A DNA stretch of 64,000 nucleotides from Vreelandella titanicae BH1 (GCF_000336575.1 NZ_AOPO01000006.1:62001-126000), one strand, 5' to 3'. Shown: positions 18,125-27,720, counted from the first letter of the stretch. Notes: generated by a model from the sequence alone, not told the origin. A program made the numbers and translations.

Positions 18125-18715
18125 TTAAGAGGAAGGCACCAGCACTTGCTGGAACAGAATCTTTTCAAAGTGTTCCATGGGCTCGACGGATTTCAACGTC
18201 TTGGCGCGTAGAATAGCGCCTTCCCAGCCGGTAAGAATAAAGCTGGCGAGCGCTTCTGGGGGCGAATGGGTGGCAATATCTCCCCGCGTCTGGGCATCTT
18301 CCAGGCAGCGCACAAAACGCTGCTCCCAGCGCTGAAAGACTAGATTTAGCGCATCGCGGAAGGTATCGCTCTGCCCCGAAAGCTCTTGGCCAAGGTTGCC
18401 AATCAAACAGCCCGTGGCGTGGTCGCACTCGTGCATATGCTCACGGCCAGCCGCGAAGTAACGTTTTAGACGCTCAAGCGGCGGCGTGTCATTATCTTCC
18501 AGCAGCGCCATCAACGTTTCATCATAGCTGGCGGCAAAACGCTCGATCACCGCCAACCCGAAATCTTCTTTGCTGGAAAAGTAGTGATAGAAAGAGCCTT
18601 TAGGCACACCGCAGGTTTTTAAAACGGCATTAATGCCCGTTGCGTTGTAGCCTTGCTGACTAATCAGCTGGGCGCCGCTATCGATTAATTTGTCGCGCGT
18701 TGCAGTATTTTTCAT
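18125..18715 (-). CDS. TetR/AcrR-family regulator with its own operator
   Basis: A 196-residue TetR protein. The HTH covers residues 5-52 (RDKLIDSGAQLISQQGYNA, then KGSFYHYFSSKEDFG). The C-terminal part has the pattern seen in AcuR/YxaF-type repressors (CLIGNLGQELS, about residues 101-111). A TAGAC-N6-GTCTA palindrome lies 10 nt before the start codon, consistent with autoregulation. Upstream, pointing away, is the RND efflux operon, a plausible second target, though 400 bp of repeats lie between them. Confidence 0.87.
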   Translation of the reverse strand: MKNTATRDKLIDSGAQLISQQGYNATGINAVLKTCGVPKGSFYHYFSSKEDFGLAVIERFAASYDETLMALLEDNDTPPLERLKRYFAAGREHMHECDHATGCLIGNLGQELSGQSDTFRDALNLVFQRWEQRFVRCLEDAQTRGDIATHSPPEALASFILTGWEGAILRAKTLKSVEPMEHFEKILFQQVLVPSS

Positions 18716-18725
18716 ATGCCTAAAG

Positions 18726-18741
18726 TAGACCAGTCAGTCTA
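18726..18741. promoter_or_regulatory. Putative TetR operator TAGAC-N6-GTCTA
   Basis: TAGACCAGTCAGTCTA is an inverted repeat of two 5-bp arms (18726-18730 and 18737-18741). It lies 10 nt upstream of the TetR gene start and matches the general form of operators bound by this subfamily. Binding is inferred from position and form. Confidence 0.6.
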
Positions 18742-18749
18742 TTGCTTTC

Positions 18750-18831
18750 AAGTGAGAGAAAGCCAAGTGAATGAAAGCCAATTTGTAAGAGAACCCAATT
18801 GTAAGAAAATCTAGCTGTAAGAAAGCCTGGT
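18750..18831. repeat. Imperfect 16-bp tandem repeat array
   Basis: Three consecutive 16-bp units starting TGTAAGA begin at 18784, 18800 and 18816. Two related, more diverged units (AAGTGAGAGAAAGCC at 18750 and AAGTGAATGAAAGCC at 18765) precede them. The array lies between the TetR operator and the MITE-like element. It is too short and too regular for CRISPR. Function is unknown. Confidence 0.6.
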
Positions 18832-18890
18832 TAAGTGGCAGTTGCATGTTATTTGCACATTTTTTGACTAATGGCTGCTTAACAATGCGC

Positions 18891-19075
18891 GATGCTGGGC
18901 TTTGTACGAAAACTGACTGCGCTCGCCAATACGGCGTTAAAAATCAACTCGTGCGCGAGTCCGATCAAAATGCTCATTTACACCCGTAAATTCGCACGCG
19001 AATCCGATCCTTTTTTCGTTGATTTTTGCCTTATCTAGCCTTCGCTCGGCGACTTTTCGTACAAACCCTAGCATC
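18891..19075. mobile_element. MITE-like nested palindrome with 23-bp terminal inverted repeats
   Basis: The terminal arms (18891-18913 and 19053-19075) match at 20 of 23 positions and contain TTTGTACGAAAA. An inner pair of arms, AAAAATCAAC (18939-18948) and its complement (19018-19027), also matches perfectly. A further pair of direct repeats, CGCGAnTCCGATC, lies inside. There is no transposase frame and no clear target duplication. The form suggests a non-autonomous element or the remnant ends of an insertion sequence, sitting 49 bp before the RND operon. Confidence 0.6.
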
Positions 19076-19124
19076 ATACGCTTATTTTTCTGGAATTTTC
19101 GCTCCCAATGGATGACGCGCGGTA

Positions 19125-20339
19125 ATGACTCTTTCTCGCTATTACGCTACGAATCAACATGGCCGCATTCGTTTGGGTGCTGTGGTCGCATTATTGATTC
19201 TTATTACCACATTGGCCCTTGCTTGGTGGATCATTACTCAACCACCGCGTATAGAGCGTACCCCACCGCCTGAGCCTCTGCCTAGTGTGGTAGACGTCGT
19301 CACGGTGAGCGCTAGTTCCCAGGCACCCAACCTGTACGCTTTTGGGCGTGTTGAAGCAGAGCAGGAGACGATGCTGGCCAGCCGTGTAGCGGGCCAATTG
19401 GAGCGTTTTGCTGATAACGTTGTGCCCGGTCAGGTGGTCGAGCAGCAAGCCCCTGTGGCCTATATTGATCAAGCCGACCTGGCACTGAGCCTTGAAGATG
19501 CTGAGGCGCAACTAGCCAATGCTCAAGCGCAGCTGGCGCTAGAGCAGGCGGAGCAGCAACGCGCCCGCAGCGAGTACGAATCTTTTGGTCGTCAGCTCTC
19601 AGCAGAGCGGCGGTCACTGGTACTACGCGAACCGCAGCTGCGCCAAGCACAGGCCCAAGTCACCCAAGCACGAGTGGCCCGCGACCAAGCGGCTCTGAAT
19701 GTGGAACGCGCCACTCTCACTGCTCCCTGGCGGGCCATGGTGCAAGAGCGCCTGGTCGGCGCCGGCAGCCTGCTCAGTCAGGGTACAGAAGTAGTCCACT
19801 TGGTGGGCGTTGAGCAGTTTTGGGTGCGCGCCTCGCTTCCCAGCGAGTGGACGGAGTGGCTGGAAGCGGGTAGCAGCGTTACGTTAACCAGCCGCGGCTG
19901 GCCCGAAGGCGCCACACGCGAAGGACTCCTGGTCTCAATGCTACCCAGCCTTGAAGAGAATGGCCTGCAGGCACAGCTGTTGATTGCGGTTAACGACCCG
20001 CTCGCCCTAGAGACCGACGGCCCTGCCCTGCGCCTGGGCGATGTCCTGCGCGCCTCTTTTCAACCGGCTATTCAGGAGCAGCTTATTTCACTACCTTCTG
20101 CGGCTCTCCGCCCGGGTGACGTAGCGTGGCGGGTAGATGAAGAGAATCGTTTACGCCGAACGCCGGTCACCCTGGCTTATCGCGGGGAAGATGATGCTTT
20201 GATTCGTGGCGGCTTGGAAACCGGCCAGCAGGTCGTCACCGCGGGCTTGGCCCAGCCCAGAGAAGGCCAGCTAGTGCGCATTCGTCACCCCAACGACACC
20301 CCGGCTCAAGCAGGAGATGGACCGGGAGATGAATCATGA
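19125..20339 (+). CDS. RND efflux periplasmic adaptor (membrane fusion protein)
   Basis: A 404-residue HlyD/AcrA-type adaptor anchored by one N-terminal membrane helix (about residues 20-40). It has a biotinyl-lipoyl-like segment (FGRVEAEQETMLASRVAGQL), a coiled-coil hairpin rich in Gln and Ala (about 120-195) and a beta-barrel part. It should link the inner-membrane RND pump to an outer-membrane channel, but no TolC-type gene is beside it. Its last 4 bp overlap the pump gene. The Shine-Dalgarno is weak, so the exact start is uncertain. Confidence 0.88.
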   Translation: MTLSRYYATNQHGRIRLGAVVALLILITTLALAWWIITQPPRIERTPPPEPLPSVVDVVTVSASSQAPNLYAFGRVEAEQETMLASRVAGQLERFADNVVPGQVVEQQAPVAYIDQADLALSLEDAEAQLANAQAQLALEQAEQQRARSEYESFGRQLSAERRSLVLREPQLRQAQAQVTQARVARDQAALNVERATLTAPWRAMVQERLVGAGSLLSQGTEVVHLVGVEQFWVRASLPSEWTEWLEAGSSVTLTSRGWPEGATREGLLVSMLPSLEENGLQAQLLIAVNDPLALETDGPALRLGDVLRASFQPAIQEQLISLPSAALRPGDVAWRVDEENRLRRTPVTLAYRGEDDALIRGGLETGQQVVTAGLAQPREGQLVRIRHPNDTPAQAGDGPGDES

Positions 20340-23300
20340 AGGTACCACGCGGCCCATTGGCTTGGATGGTAGATCACGGGGTAGCCCCCAACTTATTGAT
20401 GGTGCTGTTTATCGTCGGCGGCCTAATGGCGTCGCTAGCGATTAAGAAGGAAGTGTTCCCTGAATTCGACATCGAAGTCGTGCAAGTCACTATCAGCTAC
20501 CCTGGCGCCACGCCGGAGGATGTGGAACAGAGCCTGCTGCTACCGGTGGAAGCCGCGATTGCCGATGTAGAGGGCATCGACGAGCTGACCGCGACGGCCA
20601 GCGAAGGCAGTGCCAGCGTCAACGCAACGCTGATTGATGGTGTGGATGTGATGCGCGCCTATCAGGATATCCAGCAGGCGGTGAACGCCATCACAACTCT
20701 CCCCAGCGCTGCCGATCCACCGCACTTTACCCTCGCGGGGCGCTCCCGCAGCGTGTTGAGCCTACAGGTTTACGGCCAAGTCGGTCTGGAAGCACTGCAC
20801 AACGCGGCCGAAGACGTGCGCGGTGAACTGCAAGCCACTCCCGGCATCTCCCGTGCGGAGCTATCCGGCAACCGCGAGCGAGAGATTCAAGTCCACTTGG
20901 ACGAAGAGGCCATCGAGCGCTATGGCCTTGATCACCAGGAACTTGCCAACCGCATTGCCGAAGAAGCCCTTGACCTCGCTAGTGGCCAGCTCACAACGGA
21001 AGAAGGTGAGTGGCTGATTCGCTATCAGGGGCGGCGTAACAGCGCCGAGGCCTTTGCCGAGCTGCCGATTCTGACCAGCACCCAGGGGGCGCCGATTACC
21101 CTGGGCGAGATCGCCAGAGTCAGCGATGGCTTTGCCGAAACCGACCGAGAGGAGTTTTATAACGGCCAGCCCGGTCTCTCTGTGGATGTTTACCAGATTG
21201 GTGATCAAACCCCGACCAGTATTTCGGAAGCGGTCAACGGTGAGCTTGAGCGCCTACGCGCAGGTATGCCAGAAGGCGTCAGCCTGGATATTTCCCGCGA
21301 CAGCTCAGAAGTTTACGAAGATCGTCTTAGCCTGCTGTTAAAAAACGCCTGGATGGGGCTAGCGCTGGTATTGGTACTCATGGCGCTATTTTTGGAAGCG
21401 CGGTTGGCGTTCTGGGTCACCCTGGGCATTCCAACGGCGTTCCTGGGTGCCATGCTGTTTCTGCCCTGGATCGGCGTCTCGCTCAATATGATGTCGATGT
21501 TCGCCTTTATTATCGCCCTGGGGATCGTGGTAGATGACGCCATTATCGTTGGTGAGAATATCTACAGCTACCGGGAAGAGGGTTACTCACTGCGCGATGC
21601 GGCGGTCAAAGGTGCTAGCGAAATTGCCACGCCGCTAACCTTTGCGATTCTGTCCAATATCGTCGCCTTCCTGCCGCTGCTATTTTTACCCGGCTTTTTG
21701 GGGCTGATTTTTGCCACCGTGCCGGTAGTGGTGGTGACGGTATTCTTGATTTCCTGGCTGGAAGCCTTGGTGATTCTACCCGCTCACCTGGCGCATAGTC
21801 GCAAACCGCGCCAAACCCCGGCGTGGCAGCGTCCCCTTGAAGCACTGCGCCAGCGCCTTCAGGGGGGCCTGCACCACTTTACTTATCACCAGTTCGAACC
21901 GTTCCTGCAACGCGCCCTCAATCAGCGCCTGCTCAGTGTTTCGCTGGGCATCGCGATTCTGTTGATCGCGCTCTCCTGGGCGATGAGTGGGCGTTTGGGC
22001 TTTTCCCTGATGCCACGGGTCGAATCGGATCAGGTGCAGGCCACGGTCACCCTGCCCATTGGTAGCAATATCAACGTTAGCCGCGAGCTTAGCCAACAGT
22101 TGCTCGACGCCGCCGATGCCCTCAGCGAGCGCGAAGAGACACTTAGCTTCAGCAGCTCACGCAGCCGCTTAGATGGCGAAAGTTTGGAAGTGCGTTTGGA
22201 TATTGCCAGCGAGAGCCTGGAAGCGTGGCCACCCTCGCGTATCGCCCGGGAGTGGCGTGATCTCACCGGCGATTTACTCGGCGCCCAGTCGGTTCGTTTT
22301 GAAGCCGATGTCGGCGGGCCCGGTAGCGGCGCGGCACTCAGCCTACGTCTTTCGCACCCGGATACTCAGGTGCTGGAAGCCGCCGCCGAACGCTTAGCGG
22401 AAACGCTGGGCGGCTATGGCCTCACAGATATCGACAGCGGCCTTGGTGACGGTAAACCGCAGTTAGAAATGCGTCTTTCTGCCGAAGGCCGCGCCTTGGG
22501 GCTCACGGGTAATAATCTAGCCCAAGCCCTGCGCGGGCCACTCCAGGGCGCCACCGCGCTTGAACAGTACGTGGGGCGCAGCGAAATCAGCGTTGAGGTA
22601 CGTTTACCCACCGACAACCGCGACAGTTTGAATGAGCTCTACCGCATGCCGGTGCGCACACCTGATGGGCTGAGTGTACCGCTATCGCGAGTGGCCGACA
22701 TTACCATCAGCCAAGCCTCTAGCAGCCTTGAACGCATTAACGGGCGGCGGATTATTACCGTTACCGCTGACTCGGAAAGCGATGTGGCCATCAATCAAGT
22801 GCTCGCCACGCTCCAGGAAGAGGAGTTTCCCAGTCTGGAAGCGACCTGGCCGGGGTTGGAAGTCAGCATGGGTGGCCGTCAGCAGGATACCGCCGACAAT
22901 TTAGCCACGCTAAGAACTTCCATGTGGTTAATGATTGCCGCGCTCTATGCACTGCTGGCGATCCCTTTTAGAAGCTACCTACAACCACTGCTGGTGCTGG
23001 CCGCGATCCCCTTTGGCATTGTTGGTGCCGTCGCTGGACATATGATCATGGGCTTCGGGCTATCCATCATTAGCCTGCTGGGTATGCTGGCGCTCTCAGG
23101 CGTGGTCATTAACGACGCCTTGGTGCTGATTGATTACGCCAACCGCAAACGCCGTGAGGGCATGGCCGCCCGGGAAGCCATTGTGGCAGCAGCCACCCGC
23201 CGCTTACGCCCGATAATGATGACCACGCTGACGACCTTTCTAGGTCTGGCACCGATGATCTTGGAAACGTCCAGACAGGCGCGCTTTATGATCCCCATGG

Positions 23301-23458
23301 CGATCTCGCTCGGCTTCGGTATGCTTTTCGCCACAGTGATACTGCTGATCCTGGTGCCCTGCCTCTATTTAGGCATGGAGAATGTTCGCGAGCGGCTCAG
23401 CGCGCCACGCCAACCGACACTAGATAAAAACCCTAGCCAAAAAGAAGGAGCCCACTGA
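20336..23458 (+). CDS. RND efflux pump inner-membrane permease
   Basis: A 1040-residue RND protein with the two-fold repeat: a first helix, a large periplasmic domain, six helices, then the same again. The TM4 acidic pair involved in proton transfer is visible in IALGIVVDDAIIVGEN (about residues 391-406). It groups by appearance with hydrophobe/amphiphile exporters of the AcrB/MexB class, but is closer to a single-gene acriflavin-resistance type. Start overlaps the adaptor and the stop overlaps the kinase gene, so all three are coupled. The substrate is unknown. Confidence 0.92.
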   Translation: MKVPRGPLAWMVDHGVAPNLLMVLFIVGGLMASLAIKKEVFPEFDIEVVQVTISYPGATPEDVEQSLLLPVEAAIADVEGIDELTATASEGSASVNATLIDGVDVMRAYQDIQQAVNAITTLPSAADPPHFTLAGRSRSVLSLQVYGQVGLEALHNAAEDVRGELQATPGISRAELSGNREREIQVHLDEEAIERYGLDHQELANRIAEEALDLASGQLTTEEGEWLIRYQGRRNSAEAFAELPILTSTQGAPITLGEIARVSDGFAETDREEFYNGQPGLSVDVYQIGDQTPTSISEAVNGELERLRAGMPEGVSLDISRDSSEVYEDRLSLLLKNAWMGLALVLVLMALFLEARLAFWVTLGIPTAFLGAMLFLPWIGVSLNMMSMFAFIIALGIVVDDAIIVGENIYSYREEGYSLRDAAVKGASEIATPLTFAILSNIVAFLPLLFLPGFLGLIFATVPVVVVTVFLISWLEALVILPAHLAHSRKPRQTPAWQRPLEALRQRLQGGLHHFTYHQFEPFLQRALNQRLLSVSLGIAILLIALSWAMSGRLGFSLMPRVESDQVQATVTLPIGSNINVSRELSQQLLDAADALSEREETLSFSSSRSRLDGESLEVRLDIASESLEAWPPSRIAREWRDLTGDLLGAQSVRFEADVGGPGSGAALSLRLSHPDTQVLEAAAERLAETLGGYGLTDIDSGLGDGKPQLEMRLSAEGRALGLTGNNLAQALRGPLQGATALEQYVGRSEISVEVRLPTDNRDSLNELYRMPVRTPDGLSVPLSRVADITISQASSSLERINGRRIITVTADSESDVAINQVLATLQEEEFPSLEATWPGLEVSMGGRQQDTADNLATLRTSMWLMIAALYALLAIPFRSYLQPLLVLAAIPFGIVGAVAGHMIMGFGLSIISLLGMLALSGVVINDALVLIDYANRKRREGMAAREAIVAAATRRLRPIMMTTLTTFLGLAPMILETSRQARFMIPMAISLGFGMLFATVILLILVPCLYLGMENVRERLSAPRQPTLDKNPSQKEGAH

Positions 23459-24864
23459 TGGCCTTGCTCACAGCCATACGTCAATGGCGCCCCTCTCGGC
23501 TGGGGCTCAAGCTGTTCGTGATTATTCTCAGCGTCAATGTAGCGATCTCAGCGAGTATGTTTCTTGCTGTCTCGTACAGTATTGACCGCGGCTTTCTCGA
23601 CTACCTCAACCAGGCCCAGGAACGCCGTGCCACACTGCTGGCTGACGGCCTCGTGACTCGCTGGGAAACCCAGCAGAGCTGGGGATGGCTGGAGCAGTCA
23701 CCGGAACGCTGGCCGTATATTGTCCGCTTTGAACTGGGTCAGGAGCATAGTGACCGCCCTTCGCCACTCGGTGAGGCGCGGGACTTCACCCTGCGCGCAG
23801 CGGATGGCCGTTTTGTGGTGCTCCCCAGGAGCGGGCGCGAAGGTTCGGGCAGTTGGCATTGGCTCACCCTTCGCAGCGGCGATACCGATATCGGCTCGCT
23901 GGGTTTTCGGCCGCCCCGAGAAATGATGGAGCGTATGGAGAGCCGCTTCCTTGAGCGCCAACAGCGTAACTTGGTGCTTATCGTGATATCACTCTGCGTT
24001 GCCTCACTGCTACTGGCAGGCGGGCTCTCCTGGTGGCTGGGGCGACGCACTCGGGCACTGGCGGGCGCCACGCTGCGGCTTACCGAGGGCGACTATCGCA
24101 CTCGACTGCCTGAACGCGGTCGCGATGAGCTATCGCGCCTGGCACGCGACTTCAACGTATTGGCAGCAACGCTGGAGGCCAGCCGCGATGCCCGCGCCCG
24201 CTGGGTTTCTGATACCGCCCACGAGCTGCGCACGCCGCTGGCGGTGCTGCGCGGCGAAATCGAAGCCATGCAGGATGGGATTCGTCCATTGAATCAGGAG
24301 AACCTTAGCTCCCTCGCCCAGGAAGTGGGGCAGCTAGAGCGTTTAGTGGCGGATTTACGCTTGCTATCGCAAAGCGATGCTGGCGCGCTGGATATTCAGC
24401 TGGCGCCGATGGATCTTAGCGACTGCCTTGCCAGCCGCCTGTCCGACGCCGACCGCTGGTTAGTCGAAAGCGGTTTAACGCTGACCGAACAGATCGAGCC
24501 TGGCATTATGATTCGTGGCGATGCCCAACGCCTGCGCCAGCTGTGGAACAACCTGTTGGATAACAGCTGCGCCTATACCCAGCCGCCGGGAGAGCTACGC
24601 GTCACGCTTACCGCTCAGCAGGGAATGGCCGTAGTCATCTGGGAAGACAGTACGCCAGGCGTGCCGGAAGGTGAATTAGCCCGTTTGACCGAGCGGCTCT
24701 ATCGCGTTGAAGGCTCGCGCAGCCGTGCCAGTGGCGGCAGCGGTTTAGGACTCTCAATTGCCAGCGCCCTGGTTAATGCCCACGGCGCAACGCTGACGCC
24801 CTCTAGCTCAACGCTAGGTGGGCTACGCTGGACGCTACGTTTTCCGCTGTTGGCTGCTGATTAA
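23458..24864 (+). CDS. BaeS-like sensor histidine kinase
   Basis: This 468-residue kinase has two membrane helices (about residues 17-40 and 163-187) around a periplasmic sensor domain, a HAMP domain (about 190-245), an H-box with phosphoacceptor His near residue 255 (DTAHELRTPL) and an ATPase domain (GGSGLGLSIASAL near the end). AAGGAG supports the start. The gene overlaps the pump gene by one base, so the kinase is part of the efflux operon and probably senses envelope stress or pump substrates, as BaeS does in E. coli. Confidence 0.87.
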   Translation: MALLTAIRQWRPSRLGLKLFVIILSVNVAISASMFLAVSYSIDRGFLDYLNQAQERRATLLADGLVTRWETQQSWGWLEQSPERWPYIVRFELGQEHSDRPSPLGEARDFTLRAADGRFVVLPRSGREGSGSWHWLTLRSGDTDIGSLGFRPPREMMERMESRFLERQQRNLVLIVISLCVASLLLAGGLSWWLGRRTRALAGATLRLTEGDYRTRLPERGRDELSRLARDFNVLAATLEASRDARARWVSDTAHELRTPLAVLRGEIEAMQDGIRPLNQENLSSLAQEVGQLERLVADLRLLSQSDAGALDIQLAPMDLSDCLASRLSDADRWLVESGLTLTEQIEPGIMIRGDAQRLRQLWNNLLDNSCAYTQPPGELRVTLTAQQGMAVVIWEDSTPGVPEGELARLTERLYRVEGSRSRASGGSGLGLSIASALVNAHGATLTPSSSTLGGLRWTLRFPLLAAD

Positions 24865-24951
24865 TATTTCCGGGATTAGTGTCACCAAAACTGATAGTAC
24901 AAGAACCGTTACGCCCTGCTTTTACGTTCACTGTTAAGCGAGTCTACCGCT

Positions 24952-25647
24952 ATGTCTGATGCTGCCTCTTTACTGATTGTTGAGGATGAACCGAAGATTG
25001 CCCGCCTAATGACGGACTACTTAACCACTCATGGTTTTGAGGTGACGACCTTAGGCCATGGCGATGAGGTAATGCCGTGGCTGGAGCAACACTCCCCCGC
25101 TTTGGTGCTGCTCGATATCATGCTACCAGGCAAAGATGGCCTCACCCTAAGCCGGGAAATTCGTCAAAAGTGGCCGACCATTGCGATCATTATGGTCACC
25201 GCCAAGGTAGAAGAGGTGGATCGCTTGCTGGGGCTAGAGCTGGGTGCCGATGACTACATCTGCAAGCCATTCAGCCCCCGGGAAGTAGTCGCCCGGGTGA
25301 AGGCGGTGCTGCGCCGCAGCCAAGCAGTCGCCGATGCCCCAACCAAGGTGCAAAACGCCCCCGTGGTATTAAACGAAGACGGCTGGCAAGCGCTCGCCCA
25401 CGGGCAGGATTTAGGCCTAACGGCGGTGGAGTTTCAACTGCTGCGGGTGATGATGCAGGCGCCAGGACGTATCTTCAGCCGCGAACAGCTGATGGATCAC
25501 ATGTATCGCGACAACCGCATCGTCTCGGAGCGCACCGTAGACAGCCACATCAAAAAGCTGCGCAAGAAGATCCACGAAGCGCTTCCGGAGCTGGAGATCA
25601 TCCGTTCTGTCTATGGCGTAGGGTATAAGTACCAGCCGGAGGGATAA
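24952..25647 (+). CDS. BaeR-like OmpR-family response regulator
   Basis: A 231-residue regulator with a receiver domain (phosphoacceptor Asp55 in LLDIMLPGKDG, conserved Lys in YICKPFSP) and an OmpR-type winged helix (RIFSREQLMDHMY, ending in SVYGVGYKYQPEG). It follows the kinase by 87 bp and is its probable partner. It likely activates the adaptor-pump operon upstream. No Shine-Dalgarno of strength precedes the ATG. Confidence 0.88.
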   Translation: MSDAASLLIVEDEPKIARLMTDYLTTHGFEVTTLGHGDEVMPWLEQHSPALVLLDIMLPGKDGLTLSREIRQKWPTIAIIMVTAKVEEVDRLLGLELGADDYICKPFSPREVVARVKAVLRRSQAVADAPTKVQNAPVVLNEDGWQALAHGQDLGLTAVEFQLLRVMMQAPGRIFSREQLMDHMYRDNRIVSERTVDSHIKKLRKKIHEALPELEIIRSVYGVGYKYQPEG

Positions 25648-25661
25648 CAACAGGACTGCTT

Positions 25662-26348
25662 ATGAAGGCGCTTGTAGTAGAAGACAACGTTAATTTAGCC
25701 AACTCTATTGCAGCCACACTTAGCGAGGCTGCCTTTAGCATTGATGTCGCCGACGATGGCAGAAAAGCACTCCATATGCTTGAACAGGGCGGATACGACC
25801 TGTTGGTGTTGGATCTTGGCCTGCCTGAATTGGATGGCATCTCCCTACTACGCACATTACGCCATCAGCAGGATACGATTCCTGTCTTGATTATTTCGGC
25901 TCGCGACAGCCTGGATCAGCGCATACATGGTCTTGAAGTGGGCGCAGACGACTATCTATGCAAGCCTTTTTCGCTGGAAGAAGTGACTGCACGTGCCCGG
26001 GCGTTAGTGCGGCGTGCCAAGCACTTTGGCGGAGAAACGCTGCAGTGTGGGCGCTTAGAGTTTTTACCCGATGCCATGGAGCTTCGGCTTGACGGCAAAC
26101 CCTTGCTGTTGCATCGCCGCGAGTTAGAAGTCATGGAGTACCTGCTGATAAACCAAAATCGCCTCGTTAATAAGGATCAAATTATCGACCGACTATCTAC
26201 CTCAGATGAGTCGGTCAGCTACGCTGCGGTGGAAACTTACATCTCCCGGATTCGTAAAAAAATTGGCTACGATTTCGGCTTAAAAACGGTACGCGGCCTG
26301 GGCTATTACCTGGAATCTAAAGAAGTGAAAGCCCCTGATTATGAATAA
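25662..26348 (+). CDS. tctD: TctD-like response regulator
   Basis: A 228-residue OmpR-family regulator. The receiver has Asp51 (LLVLDLGLPELDG) and the Lys in YLCKPFSLEE; a C-terminal winged helix follows (ISRIRKKIGYDFGLKTVRGLGYYL). It overlaps the kinase gene by 8 bp. The neighbouring TctABC uptake system and the TctE-like kinase give the name; by homology this pair induces tricarboxylate or dicarboxylate uptake. AGGA precedes the ATG. Confidence 0.8.
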   Translation: MKALVVEDNVNLANSIAATLSEAAFSIDVADDGRKALHMLEQGGYDLLVLDLGLPELDGISLLRTLRHQQDTIPVLIISARDSLDQRIHGLEVGADDYLCKPFSLEEVTARARALVRRAKHFGGETLQCGRLEFLPDAMELRLDGKPLLLHRRELEVMEYLLINQNRLVNKDQIIDRLSTSDESVSYAAVETYISRIRKKIGYDFGLKTVRGLGYYLESKEVKAPDYE

Positions 26349-27720
26349 ACGCCAATCGATCCGCAGTCGGCTGCTTTTATGGATTGGACTGCCTTTCACC
26401 GCCCTCGCGATCTTGGCATTGATCTCTAGTCACCTGCTGCTGTCTCGCCAAATTAATGCCACCTTTGATGACCTGCTACTTAATGCAGCTCAGAGACTGG
26501 AGCGTCGAATTTACACAGCGGATGGTGAGCTACGCATCAATATGCACTATTTCAGCATCAGTACACTTGGCAGCAGAGGTGAAGGAAAAATTTTCTATCG
26601 CATTAAAGAAAATGACGGAGACATAATCGCAGGCTTTAGCGGTTTGACAGATCCACCCCAAACGTCGCATGAGCCAATTTTTTATGATGTAGATTATGCG
26701 GGCAATGCTTTAAGAGCTGTTGCGCTCACCCTTCCGTTCCGGCGCGGAGGCGAACCGGTAGACATTGAAGTCGTCGTCGCCGAATCAAAGGAAGCCCGCC
26801 ACACCCTTACCAACGACTTCATGATAACGCTCACAGGATTAATGGTCGTTACAGGATTACTAGCAATTTCAATTGCACTTTTAGCCATTCACCTTGGGTT
26901 AGCACCTCTTAACGCGGTTAGCCAAGCCTTGCGACAACGTTCACCGAATGACTTGCATGCATTGGATGATGCAGCCCCAAAAGAGATCCTGCCGCTAATC
27001 CAGAGTATTAATCATTTAATGCAGCGTATGCGGCGCAGTATTGAAAGCACTCAGCAGCTCAATGCTGATGTCTCGCATCAGCTTAGAACACCGGTCTCAG
27101 AGATTCGCGCTTTAACGGAAATGTCGCTTAAAGACCCCTCGCAATCACCCGCTCATACTAGCCTGCGAGAGATTCAACGCATCGCTGAACATGCCAGTCA
27201 TACCGTTAAGCAACTGCTTAAATACGCCAAGACACGCAGCGAATTAGTCGATACGTCTCATCTCGAAAGTGTCGATTTAATCGCCATTTGCCATGATGCC
27301 TGTGCCCAGACTGCCCCTAATATTTATAAACAAAGCCAAGAACTCGCCTTTGATCAACATAAAGCAATACCTAACATTTTGGGCGACCCCATTATGCTGC
27401 GCTGGTTGGTGACCAATCTCATCGAAAATGCCAGCGTGCATGCGGGTGGCAGCATGGCCTATAGAGGCGTTATAACCGTTGCACTAACGGCTGACACGCG
27501 CCAAGTAACGTTAACGGTTAGCGATGAGGGTACCGGCGTGGAGGAAGCGCAGCTTTCCAAATTGACGGAGCGCTTTTTCCGCCACAACAAACATACGCCT
27601 GGAAGCGGATTAGGGCTGGCCATTGTGGAACAAATTGCAACGACGCACTCTGCCCGACTGGCGTTAACGAATCGGCCCCAGGGCGGCTTTGAGGTCACGG
27701 TGACTTTCCCCGCTATTTAA
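26341..27720 (+). CDS. tctE: TctE-like sensor histidine kinase
   Basis: This 459-residue kinase has two membrane helices (about residues 18-36 and 160-185), a periplasmic 2CSK-N-like sensor domain between them, an H-box with His near residue 246 (ADVSHQLRTPVSEIRAL) and a C-terminal ATPase (PGSGLGLAIVEQIA). It should sense an organic acid in the periplasm and phosphorylate the TctD-like regulator. Its 3' end overlaps the convergent AbrB-type gene by 8 bp. Base composition is somewhat richer in A/T than the RND operon before it. Confidence 0.85.
   Translation: MNKRQSIRSRLLLWIGLPFTALAILALISSHLLLSRQINATFDDLLLNAAQRLERRIYTADGELRINMHYFSISTLGSRGEGKIFYRIKENDGDIIAGFSGLTDPPQTSHEPIFYDVDYAGNALRAVALTLPFRRGGEPVDIEVVVAESKEARHTLTNDFMITLTGLMVVTGLLAISIALLAIHLGLAPLNAVSQALRQRSPNDLHALDDAAPKEILPLIQSINHLMQRMRRSIESTQQLNADVSHQLRTPVSEIRALTEMSLKDPSQSPAHTSLREIQRIAEHASHTVKQLLKYAKTRSELVDTSHLESVDLIAICHDACAQTAPNIYKQSQELAFDQHKAIPNILGDPIMLRWLVTNLIENASVHAGGSMAYRGVITVALTADTRQVTLTVSDEGTGVEEAQLSKLTERFFRHNKHTPGSGLGLAIVEQIATTHSARLALTNRPQGGFEVTVTFPAI

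Noticed and set aside
18750..18831. CRISPR array
   Set aside because: The repeats are contiguous with no spacers and no cas gene lies in the window.
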